A stretch of DNA of 64,000 nt, from contig NC_081406.1 of NCBI RefSeq assembly GCF_030272615.1, forward strand, positions 169,289,861 to 169,353,860, given 5' to 3'. The notes under the pieces were generated by a model. The model was not told the DNA's origin. It searched no databases and saw nothing but the letters and a program-made list of their open reading frames with translations. How positions within the stretch are numbered: the stretch's first letter is position 1; each line of letters starts with the position of its first letter. Source of the DNA: Cryptomeria japonica. Its lineage: Eukaryota > Streptophyta > Pinopsida > Cupressales > Cupressaceae. Both the position numbers and the translations under genes were made by a program. Positions 50,730 through 63,900 of the stretch are shown piece by piece.

Positions 50730-51116
50730 TGTTGAAATGTGGCAACTGATTAGCAAAGTACTGTACACTCAACACGTATCCTTCCAGATAGTATCAAAAA
50801 AAAAAATTTGCCATTTTTTTTGTTGATGAAAACCGACATTGTAATAAAACCCTAAAAAGGCTGACTTTGTTTGTTGTCCTAAAAATGCATGTTATAAGCG
50901 ATTGGGATGATCAAGGCATTGTAATGTTGATGTACTATTTTTGCTGGATAATAAGAAAGATTGGATGGCTGTGTATGGTGGACGTAACCCATTTTGGGTG
51001 AACCACGTTAAATCTTTGTGTTATCTGTGTCCCATTTTATTCCTTTATCTTTTGTATTTAAATCTGCATATAATTGTTAGTTCATATTTTCTTCGGATTT
51101 TCTTGAAACCCTAACA
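50730..51116 (+). repeat. Copia 3' LTR (387 bp)
   Basis: TGTTGA...CTAACA. It is longer than the 5' LTR because of an A-rich insertion of about 26 bp. Confidence 0.93.
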
Positions 51117-51121
51117 AATAC

Positions 51122-52172
51122 AGTCTATTCACATGATAGTCCTTTAGCTTTACAAACTCATAAGGCTGTTATAAAGTGACAACAAATTCTTCTCAAGGAA
51201 TTCTCGCTTGACTATGCTTACTGAGCTCTTTGCTTGCAAAATTATTATTCAAACTTTCTCTTTATTGTCCAGCCTATGATTTCTTCAATTCATTGGTTTA
51301 CTTGTCCTTGTTACTTGGGATCAATGCCTTAAGTATTACAAACAAACCTATTTTTTGGCTGTCCTATTTGTTAACTTGATGACCACTTATCCTTTCTCAT
51401 TATCCGCTTGTCTATAATGCCCTCATTTGTTGTAATATTGACTTGCAACATCTTCAATTCTCCAATTTTCTTCCATAGTAGCTAACATCTTCCTTATAAG
51501 TTGCCTTGACACTATTTTCATTGAATGTCCAAGGGAAGTGTTGTTTTTATTAACCTTATCAAAAACTTGTACTTGTTACCAACATTTGTTGTAAATTTAT
51601 GCTTACTTTATATCTAAATCAATATCGTTGCTTCTAGTACAAATTTCTATACTAATGTAAAGCTTGTCTTCTATTCATCATAACATGTGCACTAAAATTG
51701 GATGGTAGTGTTGTGCATATGTCTATGGTCAACTCATCAATATTCCCAAACATCTATGGGTCTAATAATATTTTTTTAGGTTTCTTACAAATCTCTATGC
51801 ATAAATTACAAAATAGTCGAGATGAAACTAATGTCGAACATTTAATCTAACAACCCACCCATGTTTGGTTGATTGGGTGACTATTCAGTATTTTTAGAAA
51901 CTCTTTACTATTATTTTGGCCATCAATTCAGTTTTTGGTTTTGACTTGTCTTCCTAGTTAACAATTGTTTAGTATTTGCTATTGTTAGATTTTGATTTAG
52001 TTTGTGTAAGAATCTTTTAATGAGTTGGGGAGTTGTGGGCAGTATATGTAGGATTAGAAATAAGTGGGAGGAAACTTTTAGGATTTTTTGTAGGAAGAGA
52101 TGAACTTGATATGAAGACAACAATCTTTTGATCCATTTCACCTTTTTATTATGAAAATATAATACAAGAAGT
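51122..52172. other. Anonymous spacer
   Basis: No gene recognised. Minus-strand frames around 51.12-51.35 kb show short peptide stretches broken by stops that may belong to an older retroelement, but no diagnostic motif is present. Confidence 0.35.
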
Positions 52173-52945
52173 CTACTTGTTGCAATGACAGAAAATAAGG
52201 TTCACAAGTTTAAGCATGCAAACTAGGAATTAAATCTATTTCAAATAATTACATTTAGACCTGATAATCAACTCATTTGGTTCAACCTCGAATTCTGGAT
52301 GGGAAAGGGGTTGAGCACAAGGTGAATTCAGTACTCCTTGGGTTTGTTTTGAAAGTGAGCAATTAAAATGACGTGAATTAAATGCAAGAACTAGGGTTGA
52401 TAATGCAAAATTGACAATGGTCAACATATACAGGTAGTTCCATAACATATATGTAGAGAATGAGCATAGATCTAAAAATGGGTAAAGGAGATTGACTTGC
52501 GTCTAAAATATAGACTCAAGAATTAGGTACTGATGCTCTGCAAAAGGGATTAGAAAATCTGCTTAATGGCAACACACACAAGAGCACAAGAAACAAACAT
52601 TAGTGTTAGCAACAAAAGATTATCCTAAACAAGCATATCAAGAGAGATATTAAGCATGAAATAGAAAGCATACAAACATAGAATAGATAAAATATACTCC
52701 TCCAAATGCTAATCAAGATGCTCATAGTTGCTCCTCCCTTGTTCCTCTCCTCTCCAAGTCCCACATGAGTGTAGCTCTCAGCTTTTAGCACTAGCCATGG
52801 ATGCCATATGGAGATTCAAGATTGTTGAATATGATAAGCAAATGCTATGCAAGTGTAGATAGTGATGTTATGAAAAATCTCTATGCTAATACTAGTATAA
52901 CAACAATACTCTAATTCTTCCTTCTTTGCTTGAGGAGAAGGGTTC

Positions 52946-52953
52946 TATTTATA
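52946..52953 (-). promoter_or_regulatory. TATA box in the Tat LTR
   Basis: TATAAATA on the minus strand, about 1.27 kb inside the LTR. Transcription would start near 52915. Confidence 0.55.
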
Positions 52954-53649
52954 GAAGAAATGGAGAAATGAAGGGTTAAGATTGAGTAATCTTAACAAGG
53001 GTTAGGATTGAAAGATATTCAATCCATGTGAGACCTTCAACCCAATCCCATGTTGACAAGTGTCACCATGAGGAGGCTTGAGAGGAGAGATAAGGAGCAT
53101 TAAATGCTTGAGGGGATAGGATGGTTACCTTAGGGGGTTGGGTTAGGGTTAGGTTAATGGATATTCCTTTTATCCAAGGGATAAATGAATGTGAAAGAGT
53201 TAAATGGTTACCTTAGTCAAAGAAATAAATGCTTTGAAGAGACCCATGAGTCAAAAGGATGGTTAAGTTAGAGGAAAGTCTCTAACCAAAGGTAAAAGGT
53301 GAGTTAACCATAAATGGTTGTGTAAGAGCCTTTAATGGTTTGGAAGACTTTAGAGCTTAACCTTTTGAAGACATAAAGCCTTTAATGGTTATTAAAGACT
53401 TTGGAGGTTTTTGAGACGTGACTTCCTTTTATTTAGGAATGTGACAATGATTAGGATAGGATTAGGATAATTAGAAAGAGTTAGAAGAATCTAGAAGGGA
53501 TTTAGGCATGCAAGTGGATTTTGTAGGAGAGTGCAAGTGGGAGGAATTTTGGGATTTTCAATTAAAATAAAATCAATCATTTCAATTAAATGGTGTAATT
53601 TGCATTTCAAATAAATATTAATTTATTTAAATGAGAAAAAGGAAGATAA

Positions 53650-53815
53650 AGCATTAAATGCTTGAAGACTTTAAGGGAAACCTTTAAAGGCTTAAAAAGA
53701 CTCTAGAAGGAAGCCATTAAGTTTGAAGACTTTAAGGGAAACCATTAAAGTCTTAAGAAGACTTTAAGGGAAGCCATTAAGTTTGAAGACTTTAAGGGAA
53801 ACCATTAAAGGTTTC
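53650..53815 (-). repeat. 60-bp tandem repeat in LTR U3
   Basis: GAAGACTTTAAGGGAAACC recurs at 53663, 53724 and 53784 (period 60-61 bp). It is interleaved with AAGCCATTAAGTTT, upstream of the TATA box in transcription direction, where enhancers of plant LTRs usually sit. Confidence 0.8.
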
Positions 53816-54226
53816 AAGTGGGTGAGGATAAATAGGATTTTAAATAAATAATTTATTTAAAATAGTTGTGCAACTTGCATTTGTAGGAAAATGCAAGTGG
53901 GTGGAGGATAAAGGTGATTTTAAATAAATGTTAATTTATTTAAATGTGAGAGATGAAATTTTGGGGGATTTTAAATAAATATTAATTTATTTAAATGTGA
54001 GAGAAGATTTAATTAAATAAATATGATTTATTTATTTAATTAATGGTCTGAATTTGGTTAAGTGAATTAATTCAAATAAATTGAATAATTTATTTAATTA
54101 ATAGGAGAAGAGGGTTAAGATGAATTAATTAAATATATTAATTTAATTAATTATTGATTGATGGTTAAATAATCAAATAAATACTAAATATTCATTTAAT
54201 TAAGTGGACAAATTTATGTGACTACA

Positions 54227-54240
54227 TTTGCCCCTCTTTG
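54227..54240 (-). promoter_or_regulatory. Polypurine tract of the Tat element
   Basis: Minus strand CAAAGAGGGGCAAA directly before TGTAGT of the LTR. Confidence 0.85.
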
Positions 54241-56616
54241 GGACGGTGCGATTTTATCGTGCCGTTTCAAAGAAAGAAAAATAGGTGTGAAGAAATGCCC
54301 CATAAAATGTTAATTTAATGGGTGGTATGCCCCCTCAAGAGATGGGCCGAATTTTTTTGAAAAATCAAGCGATCTCTCGAAAAAGAATGAAAAATGGAGG
54401 GGATGTAAAATAGAAGAAATTAGAACTAATGATGAAAGAATGGGAGAAAATGGAGTGAATACGAAGAAACAACAAGCCAACGAGTACCCTGAGGTCATGC
54501 AAGAGATACAAAGCAGATGTAGTGTGTGGTTTGGATTGATGCTATACAATTGATCAAAATTGGTTGGACAATCTGGTGCAATCGGTTTAATTGTCCTGGT
54601 CAAGTCAAAGCATGGCAGTTGATGTCAGTTGGTCTCTTGGACAGGATAAAATTTGAGTAAGTGAATCAAAGTGACCTGATGTGACTTAGACAATTGATGT
54701 AATTGCCCGATGAAGTCAAGGTATATGAAGCAAAATACTCGTTGAAATGTAGACAATTGATGTAATTGTCCATTAGATTGTGTTTGGATTGGTTGATCAA
54801 TTGATAGTGTGTGTGTGGGATGGATGGTTGTGGTGAATCATAGCAGCCCCGTTGAGACTTAGGTCATTATGATAAATGCCTGTTGTAGTCTAGGTTTGCC
54901 ATAATCGATTACCTGTTGAGACCCGAAGATACTTGATCAGAGTATCTGTTAATAGTCTAGGTGTGTGTGAATCGATGTGCCTATGTAGACAGAGTAATTG
55001 GCTTGATTGGGTTGATGGGAGATGATGTAGGGTATGTGATGTTGATTACCAACATGGGGAGGGGGGGTGAGGGTTCGATGTTAGATAGAAGAAATGGAGG
55101 ACCTATGACGCATTCCTATGGAAGAAGAGGAAAATAGAGTATCCATTGTCATTACTATGTATGAATGATATGCAACTATTATGATTGTATGGATGGATGG
55201 AATGCAACGGAATGCAATATATATAGATGAGATGGAATGACGATCCATAATGCTTTATTTTTCATCATTGAGCTTTTGAATTGTTGTAAGAAAATACAAG
55301 CAACTTGACATAATGATTCAAGATGACCTGAGTATTCCTTTCATGGATTTTGATATAGCAAGTTAATACAAGTAACTTGATATAATGGACCAAGTTGACC
55401 TGAGTATTGCTTGCAGAATAGACAAGGATTATCTCCTTTCATGCATGACTTGGATCGTCCTCCTTGATCTTAGGTTGATCATATCCTGAGACAAGTGCAT
55501 ACTGTACTAAGAGATAAAACCTTTATCTAGTTGGATGAGGTAGGAGGAACCAAAGAAATAGCATTCGTACCTGCAAACAAACAACATATACAAAAAAAAT
55601 AAAGAATAAAGAATATGGATCCTCGATAATGGTTCATGCTCATATGGTCGAGGTATACACTGTAGTAAGCAAGCCGTAATGATCTATGATTGTATTTTGC
55701 CTATGATCACGTAGCTTAGTGAACTTCCCATGTAGACACCATTAGTACATGCCCCAAAACTTCATCAGAATAATTCGCAGAGGATACACAAACAATGTTG
55801 TAAGATCCTGATATAAATAACCCACAAATCAACCAAGTATTTGATAGCTTAAACAAAATTTTCTTGTCAACGAAAATGTCATCTTGTCTTTGTTTTGGTA
55901 AGGAAGGATGCATCCTTGTTGAAGACAGGTTGAGTGTTGATGTTGATTGTTTGGTTGATTGATAAGTGGTCATTTGTTTGGAGTATGTCGCAATGTTGTT
56001 TGGTATCCTCTTTGAAGAATATATGTACAGGGTGTTGCCATGTTTTTGATTGATTTTTGATGTTTTCTGATGTTTTTGGATTTTGTGAGATAGTTTTCAA
56101 ATGTTTTTGGTATTTTGATGATTGTTTTCAATGTTTTTGGTATTTTGATTGTTGTTTTGAATGTTTTTGGATTTTGTGAGATAGTTTTCAATGAAGAACC
56201 CAATGAATCACAAGATAATGTGGAATCCACTTCCATCAAATAGGTTAAGGGCATTGCCCACGATTTTTTTTTTTAGACATGGCTATGGAAAAGCGGGATA
56301 TTAGACACATGAAGTACTTTCTTGTTTGCAAATCAATAACCAGCCATGACTTTGGATGGATGGATGAGTGGATGAAATGAATGTGATCGCAACAAGTCTG
56401 AAAGACAATGGAGCCATAGCCTTTACAAGTGGCACATGTTTGCCAGGTTTTCACCATCGCACTTACCCAAGGTGCCACCGGAGTGGTTGTTCACCGTTTG
56501 GATGCATGATTTTTCTTTACTTTTTTGATGTTTTTGTATTTTCTTCAGGACATTTATCTGAATGTTTTTGGATTGATTTTCTGGTATGTATGAGAGCCTG
56601 ATACTCTGTACAACTT
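54241..56616 (-). other. 3' noncoding region of the Tat element
   Basis: About 2.4 kb between the end of integrase and the PPT, without a supported ORF on either strand. It contains small repeats: GACAATTGATGTAATTG-type words (54.69-54.77 kb), a tandem pair with CAAG(C/T)AACTTGA(C/T)ATAATG and GACCTGAGTATT (55.29-55.42 kb), and three or four copies of an about 40-bp ATGTTTTTGG(T/A)(A/T)TTT unit (56.05-56.20 kb). A long noncoding 3' region is usual for Tat elements. Confidence 0.65.
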
Positions 56617-59600
56617 TTACATATAAAACCATTTGAGGTGCATGTTGTTGATCGGATCTGCTAGCGGTTCTCCTTCTGAAGTAGCCAACTGATATGCCCC
56701 AAACCCAAATACAGTAGTGATAACATATGGATCCAACCAATTTGATTCAAACTTTCCCTGATGTTCTCTATTTGGTTGGTTACGAGGATTCTCTCGAAGA
56801 ACAAGATCACCTACCTCAAATGTACAAGGTCGAACTCGGTGATTGTAGCTTCTGCTCATGCGCTGCTGATAGGCTTTGAGATGATTGTATGCATCTTGTC
56901 ACTTCGCATCAAGTAGTTCTAAGTCCTGAAGATGTGATACTCTGTATGCTTCATCATCTATTAGATTATGCAAGGAAACCCGTAGTGATGGTATCTCAAC
57001 CTCAATAGGTAAGATAGCTTCGGCACCATAGACCAATGAGTAGAGAGTTGCGCCTGTAGGGGTTCAAATGCTAGTTCAATATGCCCATAGTGCTGGATTC
57101 AATTGAACATGCCAATCACGACCGACATCGTTGATTGTCTTCTTGAGGATTCTCAATATGTTTTTATTCGATGCTTCAGCCTGACCATTGCCTTGTGGGT
57201 AATAGGGGGTGGAAAAGCAGTGTTGGATATGAAACTTTTCACAGAGCTCACGAACATCTTGATTTTTGAAAGGAAGCCCGTTATCTATGATAATGGACAT
57301 GGGGACACCATACCGGCAGATGATGCAATTAAGGATGAATGAGGTGATCTGCTTGTCAGTGACTTGGGCAAGTGGAATAGCTTCAATCCACTTTGTGAAG
57401 TATTCGGTGGCGGTAATAATGAATTTGTGGCCGTTGGATGAAGATGGATGAATTTTACCCACAAGGTCAAGGCCCCATTGACAAAAAGGCCATGGTATTG
57501 TAATTGGTTGTAGTTCCTATGTTGGTGCATGTATCAGGTCTCCATGGACTTGGCATTTCTTGCACTTTCTGACAAAGTAGTAGGAGTCTTTTTCCATAGA
57601 TGGCCAATAGTATCCATTACATAGGAGTTTCTTGGCTAGTGACGGACCACTTGAGTGAGTCCCACAAATTCCTTCATGTACCTCTTCCAAGGCCTTTGTT
57701 ATCTCATCTTGTTCTAGACATCGAAGGAGAGTACCATCAAGACTGCATTGGTATAGGGTTTCAACAATAATGGTATATCGAGTGATTTGACGAATGAAAG
57801 TTTTACGTTGGTTATTTGATTGGTTGGGAGGAAGGGTGTGATCGTGGAGATAGGTGTAAAACTCACCATACCATGGGGATTCGGAACCGACAAGGCGACA
57901 TATCATCTCAGATTCGGGGATATCATAAGCGGGAATCCAAAGCTGTTCGACCAAGAACTCATAGCGTGTTGAATTTTTCGGAAGATCAAGGAGAGATGCA
58001 ATAGTAGCCATAGTGTCAGTGGCTCGATTCTGATCTCTAAGTATCTGCTCAAAGGTGATAGTAGTAAATGATGCCTTTAGACTGTTCACCATTTGCTTGT
58101 ATGGCATGAGCTTGTCATCCTTGGTCTGATATTCATCGGTTGCTTGTCGAATGACTAGTTGGGAGTCACCATATACTTGGAGTTCTTGTAACTTCCATTG
58201 TATGGCTAGGTCGAGTCCTGTGATCAAAGCCTCATATTCAGCTATGTTGTTTGTGCATGGAAATGTGAGCCTATAAGACTTCAGGATGCTATCACCTTGA
58301 GGTGTGATAAACAGAATGCCTGCCCTTGAGCCATGCCTAGTGTATGAACCATCAAAGTATATCTTCCATGGTTGTACCTCTGTGATCATGAATATCTCTT
58401 CATCTGGAAAATTGGAAATGAGGGGATGATCGCCTATGAGGGGTGCATCGGCCAACTGATCGGCAATAACTTGCCCTTTGATAGCCTTACGGTCCACATA
58501 CTTGATGTCAAATTCACTTAGAATCATCACCCATTTGGCCAAGCGACCTATCAATGCTGCTTTACTGAGTAAGTATTTGAGTGGATCAATCTTTGCAATG
58601 AGCTGTACCTTGTGTGTTAACAGATAGTGCCTCAATTTAGTGGTTGCCAAGATTACTGCTAGGCAAGCTCTCCAAATAGGGGTGTAATTGAGTTCATAGG
58701 CAACCAGTGTGCGAGAGATGTAGTAAACAACACAGTATTTCCCTTCTGCATTATGTTGTGCCAATAATACACCCAATGCGGTACTTGTTGCAGATATATA
58801 GAGTAATAGAGGTCTGCTCGGATCTGGTGGGATCAACAATGGTGTATTCATGAGATAGTCTTTAAGCATCTGGAATGCTTGCTGGCATCTGGCATCCCAC
58901 TGAAAGCGTATGTTCTTGTGTAATAGGTGTGTAAAAGGATGACACTTATCCGCCAGTTGTGCAATGAATCTTCGTATGGATTGGAGTTGCCCTTGTAATG
59001 TCCTTAGCTGACTGATGTTCTTTGGTGGTGGCATGTCCATGATTGCCTTGACTTTTGCTGGGTCGACCTCAATACCTTTGCTTGAGACAATGTATCCGAG
59101 AAGCTTCCTTGAGGTTACTCCAAAGACACATTTCTTTGGGTTGAGTCGAACATGATATTGTTCTAGTCTATCAAAGATTCTCTCTAATATGTCCAAATGA
59201 CCTTCTCTTGTGAGTGATTTTGCCTGCAAGTCATCAACATAATCTTCCATTATGGTGTGCATCATATCAAGGAAGATAGTGGTCATTGCTCGTTGATAGG
59301 TCGCTCCTGCATTCTTTAGACCAAAAGGCATTACATTCCAGCAGTATGTTCCCCATGGACATGTCAAGGTCATCTTATGTTGATCCTCTGGTGCAATCTT
59401 TATCTGATTATACCCTGAAAAGCCATCCATGAGTGAAAGCATGACATGTCCTACTGTTAGGTCCACTATGATATCGATATTTGGTAGGGGAAAGTCATCC
59501 TTAGGACATGCCTTGTTCAGATCTTTGAAGTTAGTACAAATGCGGATGCCCCCTTTTGGTTTGCCGACAGGCACAATGTTGGATATCCAATCTGCATAAT

Positions 59601-62600
59601 CAATGGGTCTAATGAAGCCAACATCTAGAAGTTTCTTGAGTTCAGCTTTGACTAATACTGCTATCTGAGGATGCATCTTACGAATTTTTTGCTTGACAGG
59701 TTTGGCTCCTTCTACTACTATGAGGTGATGCATGACTAAATCAGGATCAAGTCCAGGTATGTTTGCATATGACCATGCGAAGTTAATCTAGCGCTTCTGG
59801 AAGAATTCAAAAAACTTGGGCTATTCCTCTGAAGTTAAAAGAGATGCCAGATGTATGAGGTGAGGAGTTTCAGGAGTCCCCACATTGTATTTTTTGGTTT
59901 CTTCAATGAGAATCGTTGATCATTCCTGTTGTGTGCTACAGGGAAGGATGTCAAACCTTTCATCCTCAAGCATCTTAGAGAGGTTTTCACCATTGGATAC
60001 GCTCTTTCTTTTTACTTTTGTAGGATCAAACAATGCCATAGTGTGGTTTTCACTGGAAGATCCATGCTTTATTGTTATATTTTTGCAGCTGAAAGGTTTG
60101 GCATCTGCCCTAAAGTATGTTGTGCTATTAAGTTCTATGGTGAATCCAGTTTTGTGATCCCTGCTTGGTATGTTATCCCGTAAGTCCAAGAAGTCAATGA
60201 TCACTTCATCATTTTGGAAGTGGTCAAGACATGGGGGATTAGGTTGGTTCCATTCGATGAGTTCAAGATGGATAATGGGCATTACCTCGTCGATTAGGTT
60301 AAGTTTGTTAGATGTATCAGTGAGGGTTAATATGTTGTGGTGAAGGTCATTGATGGTACTCTCCCTGTCAGAATTAGGCGTAGGATGAGACGTAGGGTCT
60401 GTGGAAGAAGTTTCCAGCTCAAGAACCCAAGAGGTCTTTATCTGTGCTTCTCCATAAACAGGGATGTCTTTGCGGAGTGGAGGTAGTGATGTGTCCTCCT
60501 CATCTAAAGTGTTAAGCTGTACTGAATCAAATTCCCACTCATGCGAGTCGGTTTCTGAGTCACTTTCTAGTAACCGGTCACTGTACCGTATTGGGATATC
60601 CTTTGAGTCAAATACTGCAGGTATGATCGGTGTTGTAGGAAGGATTATGGGGATCAATGAATCTGATACGGGTAACATTGGTAGCGTTGACTTTGTTGCT
60701 TCTACTAGAACTGTTGATGTCATAGATACTGCGGTGGGTTCGGGTACAATTGTTGTTGCTAGGGGTGTCTTTGATGTTGCTACTAATGGTGTTGCTGGTT
60801 TGATTGATGGGATGACTGGCGTTGCCAACGATTTTGATGGGATCTTTAGTTTCAATGGGACAATTGTGATGTTCTGGGGTGTTGTTTTTATAATCAAGGG
60901 CGGTCTCTTTGTAGTAGGTTGATACAGTGGTTTGATGGGTTTCCCTTTGAATCTGAGCTTAGGAAAGATCTCTTTTTGAAAGCCTAAGCCTGCATTGTAT
61001 TTGGGTTGCAATTCCGGCAGTAGTGGCTCATGTCGCCCTTGTTTACAATAGCCCAAAGCACTTTGACCATCATATCCCATTCTTTGCATAATGAGAAGAC
61101 CTTTGCCATATTGATCTATGGGAAGTTGAGCTTGTGGAATGTCAGTGGTGATAGGATCCTTATAGATCCATTCTACTACATCTTCATCTTTGGTTTCCTC
61201 TTCTTGACTCTTTCCAAGAATGAAAGGTGTCAACGCACATGTTGGTTTAACAAGTATCGTTTGAAGTACTTGTTGAGGTTTTCCATGTGTTTTAGGAGAA
61301 GCAGGAATTTGTCCAACACAAAAGAGTTGGTTTAAATTGTATTCTCTCAGACCCTCCTTTGCAATTTTCATCTTGAGCTTTTCTTGCTTGGGTATAATAG
61401 TGTTTGAACTAGAGAGGGAAGCTGGACTTACGTATGATGTGGAGGAGATGGCTTCTCTATTGTTGGGAATGGTAATCTCTGGTTGATGACTTATGTTATG
61501 ACAATATGCAAAGGGGTTTGCATCACCCAGGATTGTGATTTCTACACCATTATGTGGGAACTTGATACACTGATGGTAAGTGGATGGAATGGCTTGCATG
61601 GCGTGTATCCAAGGTCTCCCCAACAACAAATTGTATGGCAGAGAAAGGTCCAGAACCTGACATATGATGTGCTTCACCACAGGGCCCACTCGGATTGGTA
61701 ATACAACAACTCCTTTAGATGAATGCTCTGCATCATCATAAGCTTTGATTGTGATCTTCTTGCGAGGATCCACTGATTCAATGGCATATCCTAAAGCTGT
61801 GACCAATTGTAGTGTACAAATATTCAGGCCTGCTCCATTATCGATCAAGACTCGCTTGATCCTATGCTGGTTGATAAATCCTTCAATGTGTAGTGAGGCG
61901 TTATGAGTTTGTTGGAAGGAAGAGTTGTCACTTTCGGAAAAAGTGAGACAAGGGGATGATCTTAGACTTCCAACCATGGCTTGGAACTGATCTGTATTCA
62001 AGTTAGCAGGGACTGATGCCTCTTGGAGAGCTTGATCCAAGATTGTTTTATGAGACGAAGATAGGTGCAATAACTCTAAAATGGATATCAGTGTAGGCAT
62101 TTTGTCTAATTGTTCCACAAGATTGTACTGCTTTGGTATGGAGGTGGTGCCTTGTGGAGCTGCTTTTATGGTGATCTTTCCACGACGTGTAACAACATTG
62201 CAATCAGAAATGGGTGGATTTTTTATGGTAATAGTTGCAATTTGTTCACTGGCATCATACAGGTGATTTACAGTGTAATTATATGCAGCTTGCATATAAT
62301 CACCGGTATCAGTGCCTCTCCTGGAAGTGGAAGGACCCCTTTGATCTTGTGATGGAAGTGGATTTTTGAACATCAGATGATCATTGTTTGTTGTCTTTGG
62401 GTCATGCCCATCGATTTCAATATCACCTCGGTCAATAAGATCTTGAATAAGATCTTTTAACCGATGACAATTGCTTGTCTTGTGTCCTTTTCCTTGATGA
62501 AAATCACAGTGTTCAGTATCTCTCCACCATGCAGGTTTGACTTGCGGTTCATAGTTTGATGTTTTGGGTAGGGTTACCAAGTTTTGAGAAACCAATTGTC

Positions 62601-63900
62601 GTAACATTGTTTCGATGGGTTCCCCTAAGGGAGTGTACGTTCACTTTGGTTTTGGTTGACGTTGTCTAGGTCCATCTTGAGATGTGATTCGGCCTTGATT
62701 TTGAGGAGCAACTGTGTTAGTCTTGGGTGGGGGATTCTATCCTGCAAATCAAACCACAGGTTTTGCACTTTTGATAGTTCTGGCATCCACAACCCCGTCA
62801 TTGACGACATTTTTGTTTTTGTTCCAGAAGTTTGGTTTGTCACTGTTGAAGCATGGACGAGGGTCATCCTTTGGCTCATTGTAGATTTTGATAAGTCCTT
62901 TCTTGATGAGGGCCCGCTCACATTTCAAGCCTTTGGTGATCATATCATTGAAAGAATCTGTGGCTTTTACGTCTAGGTGAAATTCCATTTCTTTGTTTAA
63001 GTTGGAAATAAATATTTCCACTAGTTCTTGTTTAGGTAATTGAAGAGAATGTCTGCTAGACATCTGACGCCATCTTTGCAGGAAGACTGAGAAAAGTTCA
63101 CCTGGTTTTTGTTTAGTGTTACACAGATCAGCCATGGTGATATCACGTTCAATGTTATGTGAGTAATGTGCTAGGAACTTCTGGATGAGTTCCTCAAATG
63201 TCCTAATGCCACCTGGTAATCGAGAAAACCATGATATGGTTGTTCCTCCCAAGCTTTAGGGAAAAAGGCGCATTAGGTATGTATCCTTGTATGCCACTTC
63301 GAGGTATGCTAAATGGAATTCTCTGACATGACCGTGAGGATCTCCTTTTCCTCTATACTTTTCGAACTTGGGTGTTTCGAACCCTTGTGGAAAAGGTGGC
63401 ATATAAAGATTCCTATCAAAGGGATAGGGACAAATGTCATTAAGTGAGAATTGATTAGTCTTCACACCACTATGGAGTTGTTGGGCGAGATTTTCAATTT
63501 GTTGCCGCAACATCTCTATGTCATTTGGAGGAGGAGGAGGTGGTGGATTACCTTGAGGAATGTTATATCTGATGCGATCTCTACCTCTATCATCCTCATT
63601 GCAACTATGTTGTTCTGATGCTTGTCTTAGTTGTGCAAGATCAAAGTCAGAGGGGAGTTTAGCTCCTTCTTGAGCAAGTCTTAAAAAGTGAGCATCAGCA
63701 TTACTCCTGAGTATTTCATCAAAAAGTTTGTTAAAGAGAGGGTTGTGTTGTGCCCCTTCTATTGTCACAAGAGTAGGAGTACTTGGGTTTTTTTCATTCG
63801 CATTTCCTCCAAGTGCTTCTTGAAATTCATTGAGATTTTCCTCTTCTTCTTCTTCAATTTCTATTTCTCGTTGCCTTGACCGTGATCGGGTTTGGGCCAT
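56617..63900 (-). pseudogene. Tat gag-pol polyprotein with nonsense codons
   Basis: One minus-strand frame runs from ATG 63900 to a terminal TAA at 56617 with no frameshift, about 2,428 codons, interrupted by about ten stops (for example 63256, two near 62740-62751, 62640, 59920, two near 59785-59830, 57517, two near 57070-57085 and one near 56900). Gag has an acidic N-terminus, a retrotransposon-gag core and a knuckle CDFHQGKGHKTSNC (about 62468-62510). Protease has VLIDNGAGLNIC (about 61816-61854). A G-patch-like stretch (MGYDGQSALGYCKQG) is at 60990-61110. Reverse transcriptase has YVDD (about 59230-59243). Then come the pol RNase H, a second RNase H (YFDGSYTRHGS, AEYEALITGL, GDSQLVIRQ; about 58150-58370), and integrase with HHCC, GLDLVG, IIDNG and GQAEASNK. 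It ends with a VGDLVLRE chromo/GPY-like tail. Confidence 0.92.

Larger units (their letters stand above)
46265..51116 (+). mobile_element. Ty1/copia retrotransposon, TSD AATAC
   Basis: Full-length element with matching LTRs (46265-46625 and 50730-51116, TGTTGA...CTAACA), a tRNA-Met primer-binding site and a gag-pol in the copia order: gag, protease, integrase, reverse transcriptase, RNase H. The TSD AATAC is at 46260-46264 and 51117-51121. The LTRs differ at roughly 30 sites plus a gap of about 26 bp. Multiple nonsense codons and a frameshift make it non-autonomous now. Confidence 0.95.
52178..54226 (-). repeat. 3' LTR of the Tat element (left end inferred)
   Basis: The LTR starts TGTAGTCACATAAATTTG (minus strand, 54226 downward) right after a polypurine tract, so the right boundary is firm. 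A TATAAATA promoter box lies at 52953-52946. The end ...GCAACA at 52178 is the best TG...CA candidate and gives about 2.05 kb, but without the other LTR it is a guess. The U3 part holds a 60-bp tandem repeat (53650-53815) and AT-rich TTAATTAAATAAAT repeats (53.9-54.2 kb). Confidence 0.6.

Noticed and set aside
51122-51350. Possible old gypsy integrase fragment on the minus strand
   Set aside because: Only scattered residues fit and several stops intervene; no catalytic motif.
54310-54603. 97-codon minus-strand ORF in the Tat 3' region
   Set aside because: Low-complexity composition, no domain, not in the gag-pol frame; the region is noncoding in related elements.
59885-62976. Plus-strand ORFs opposite the Tat gag-pol (up to 152 codons)
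   Set aside because: They are antisense shadows of a polyprotein whose minus-strand frame has clear motifs.
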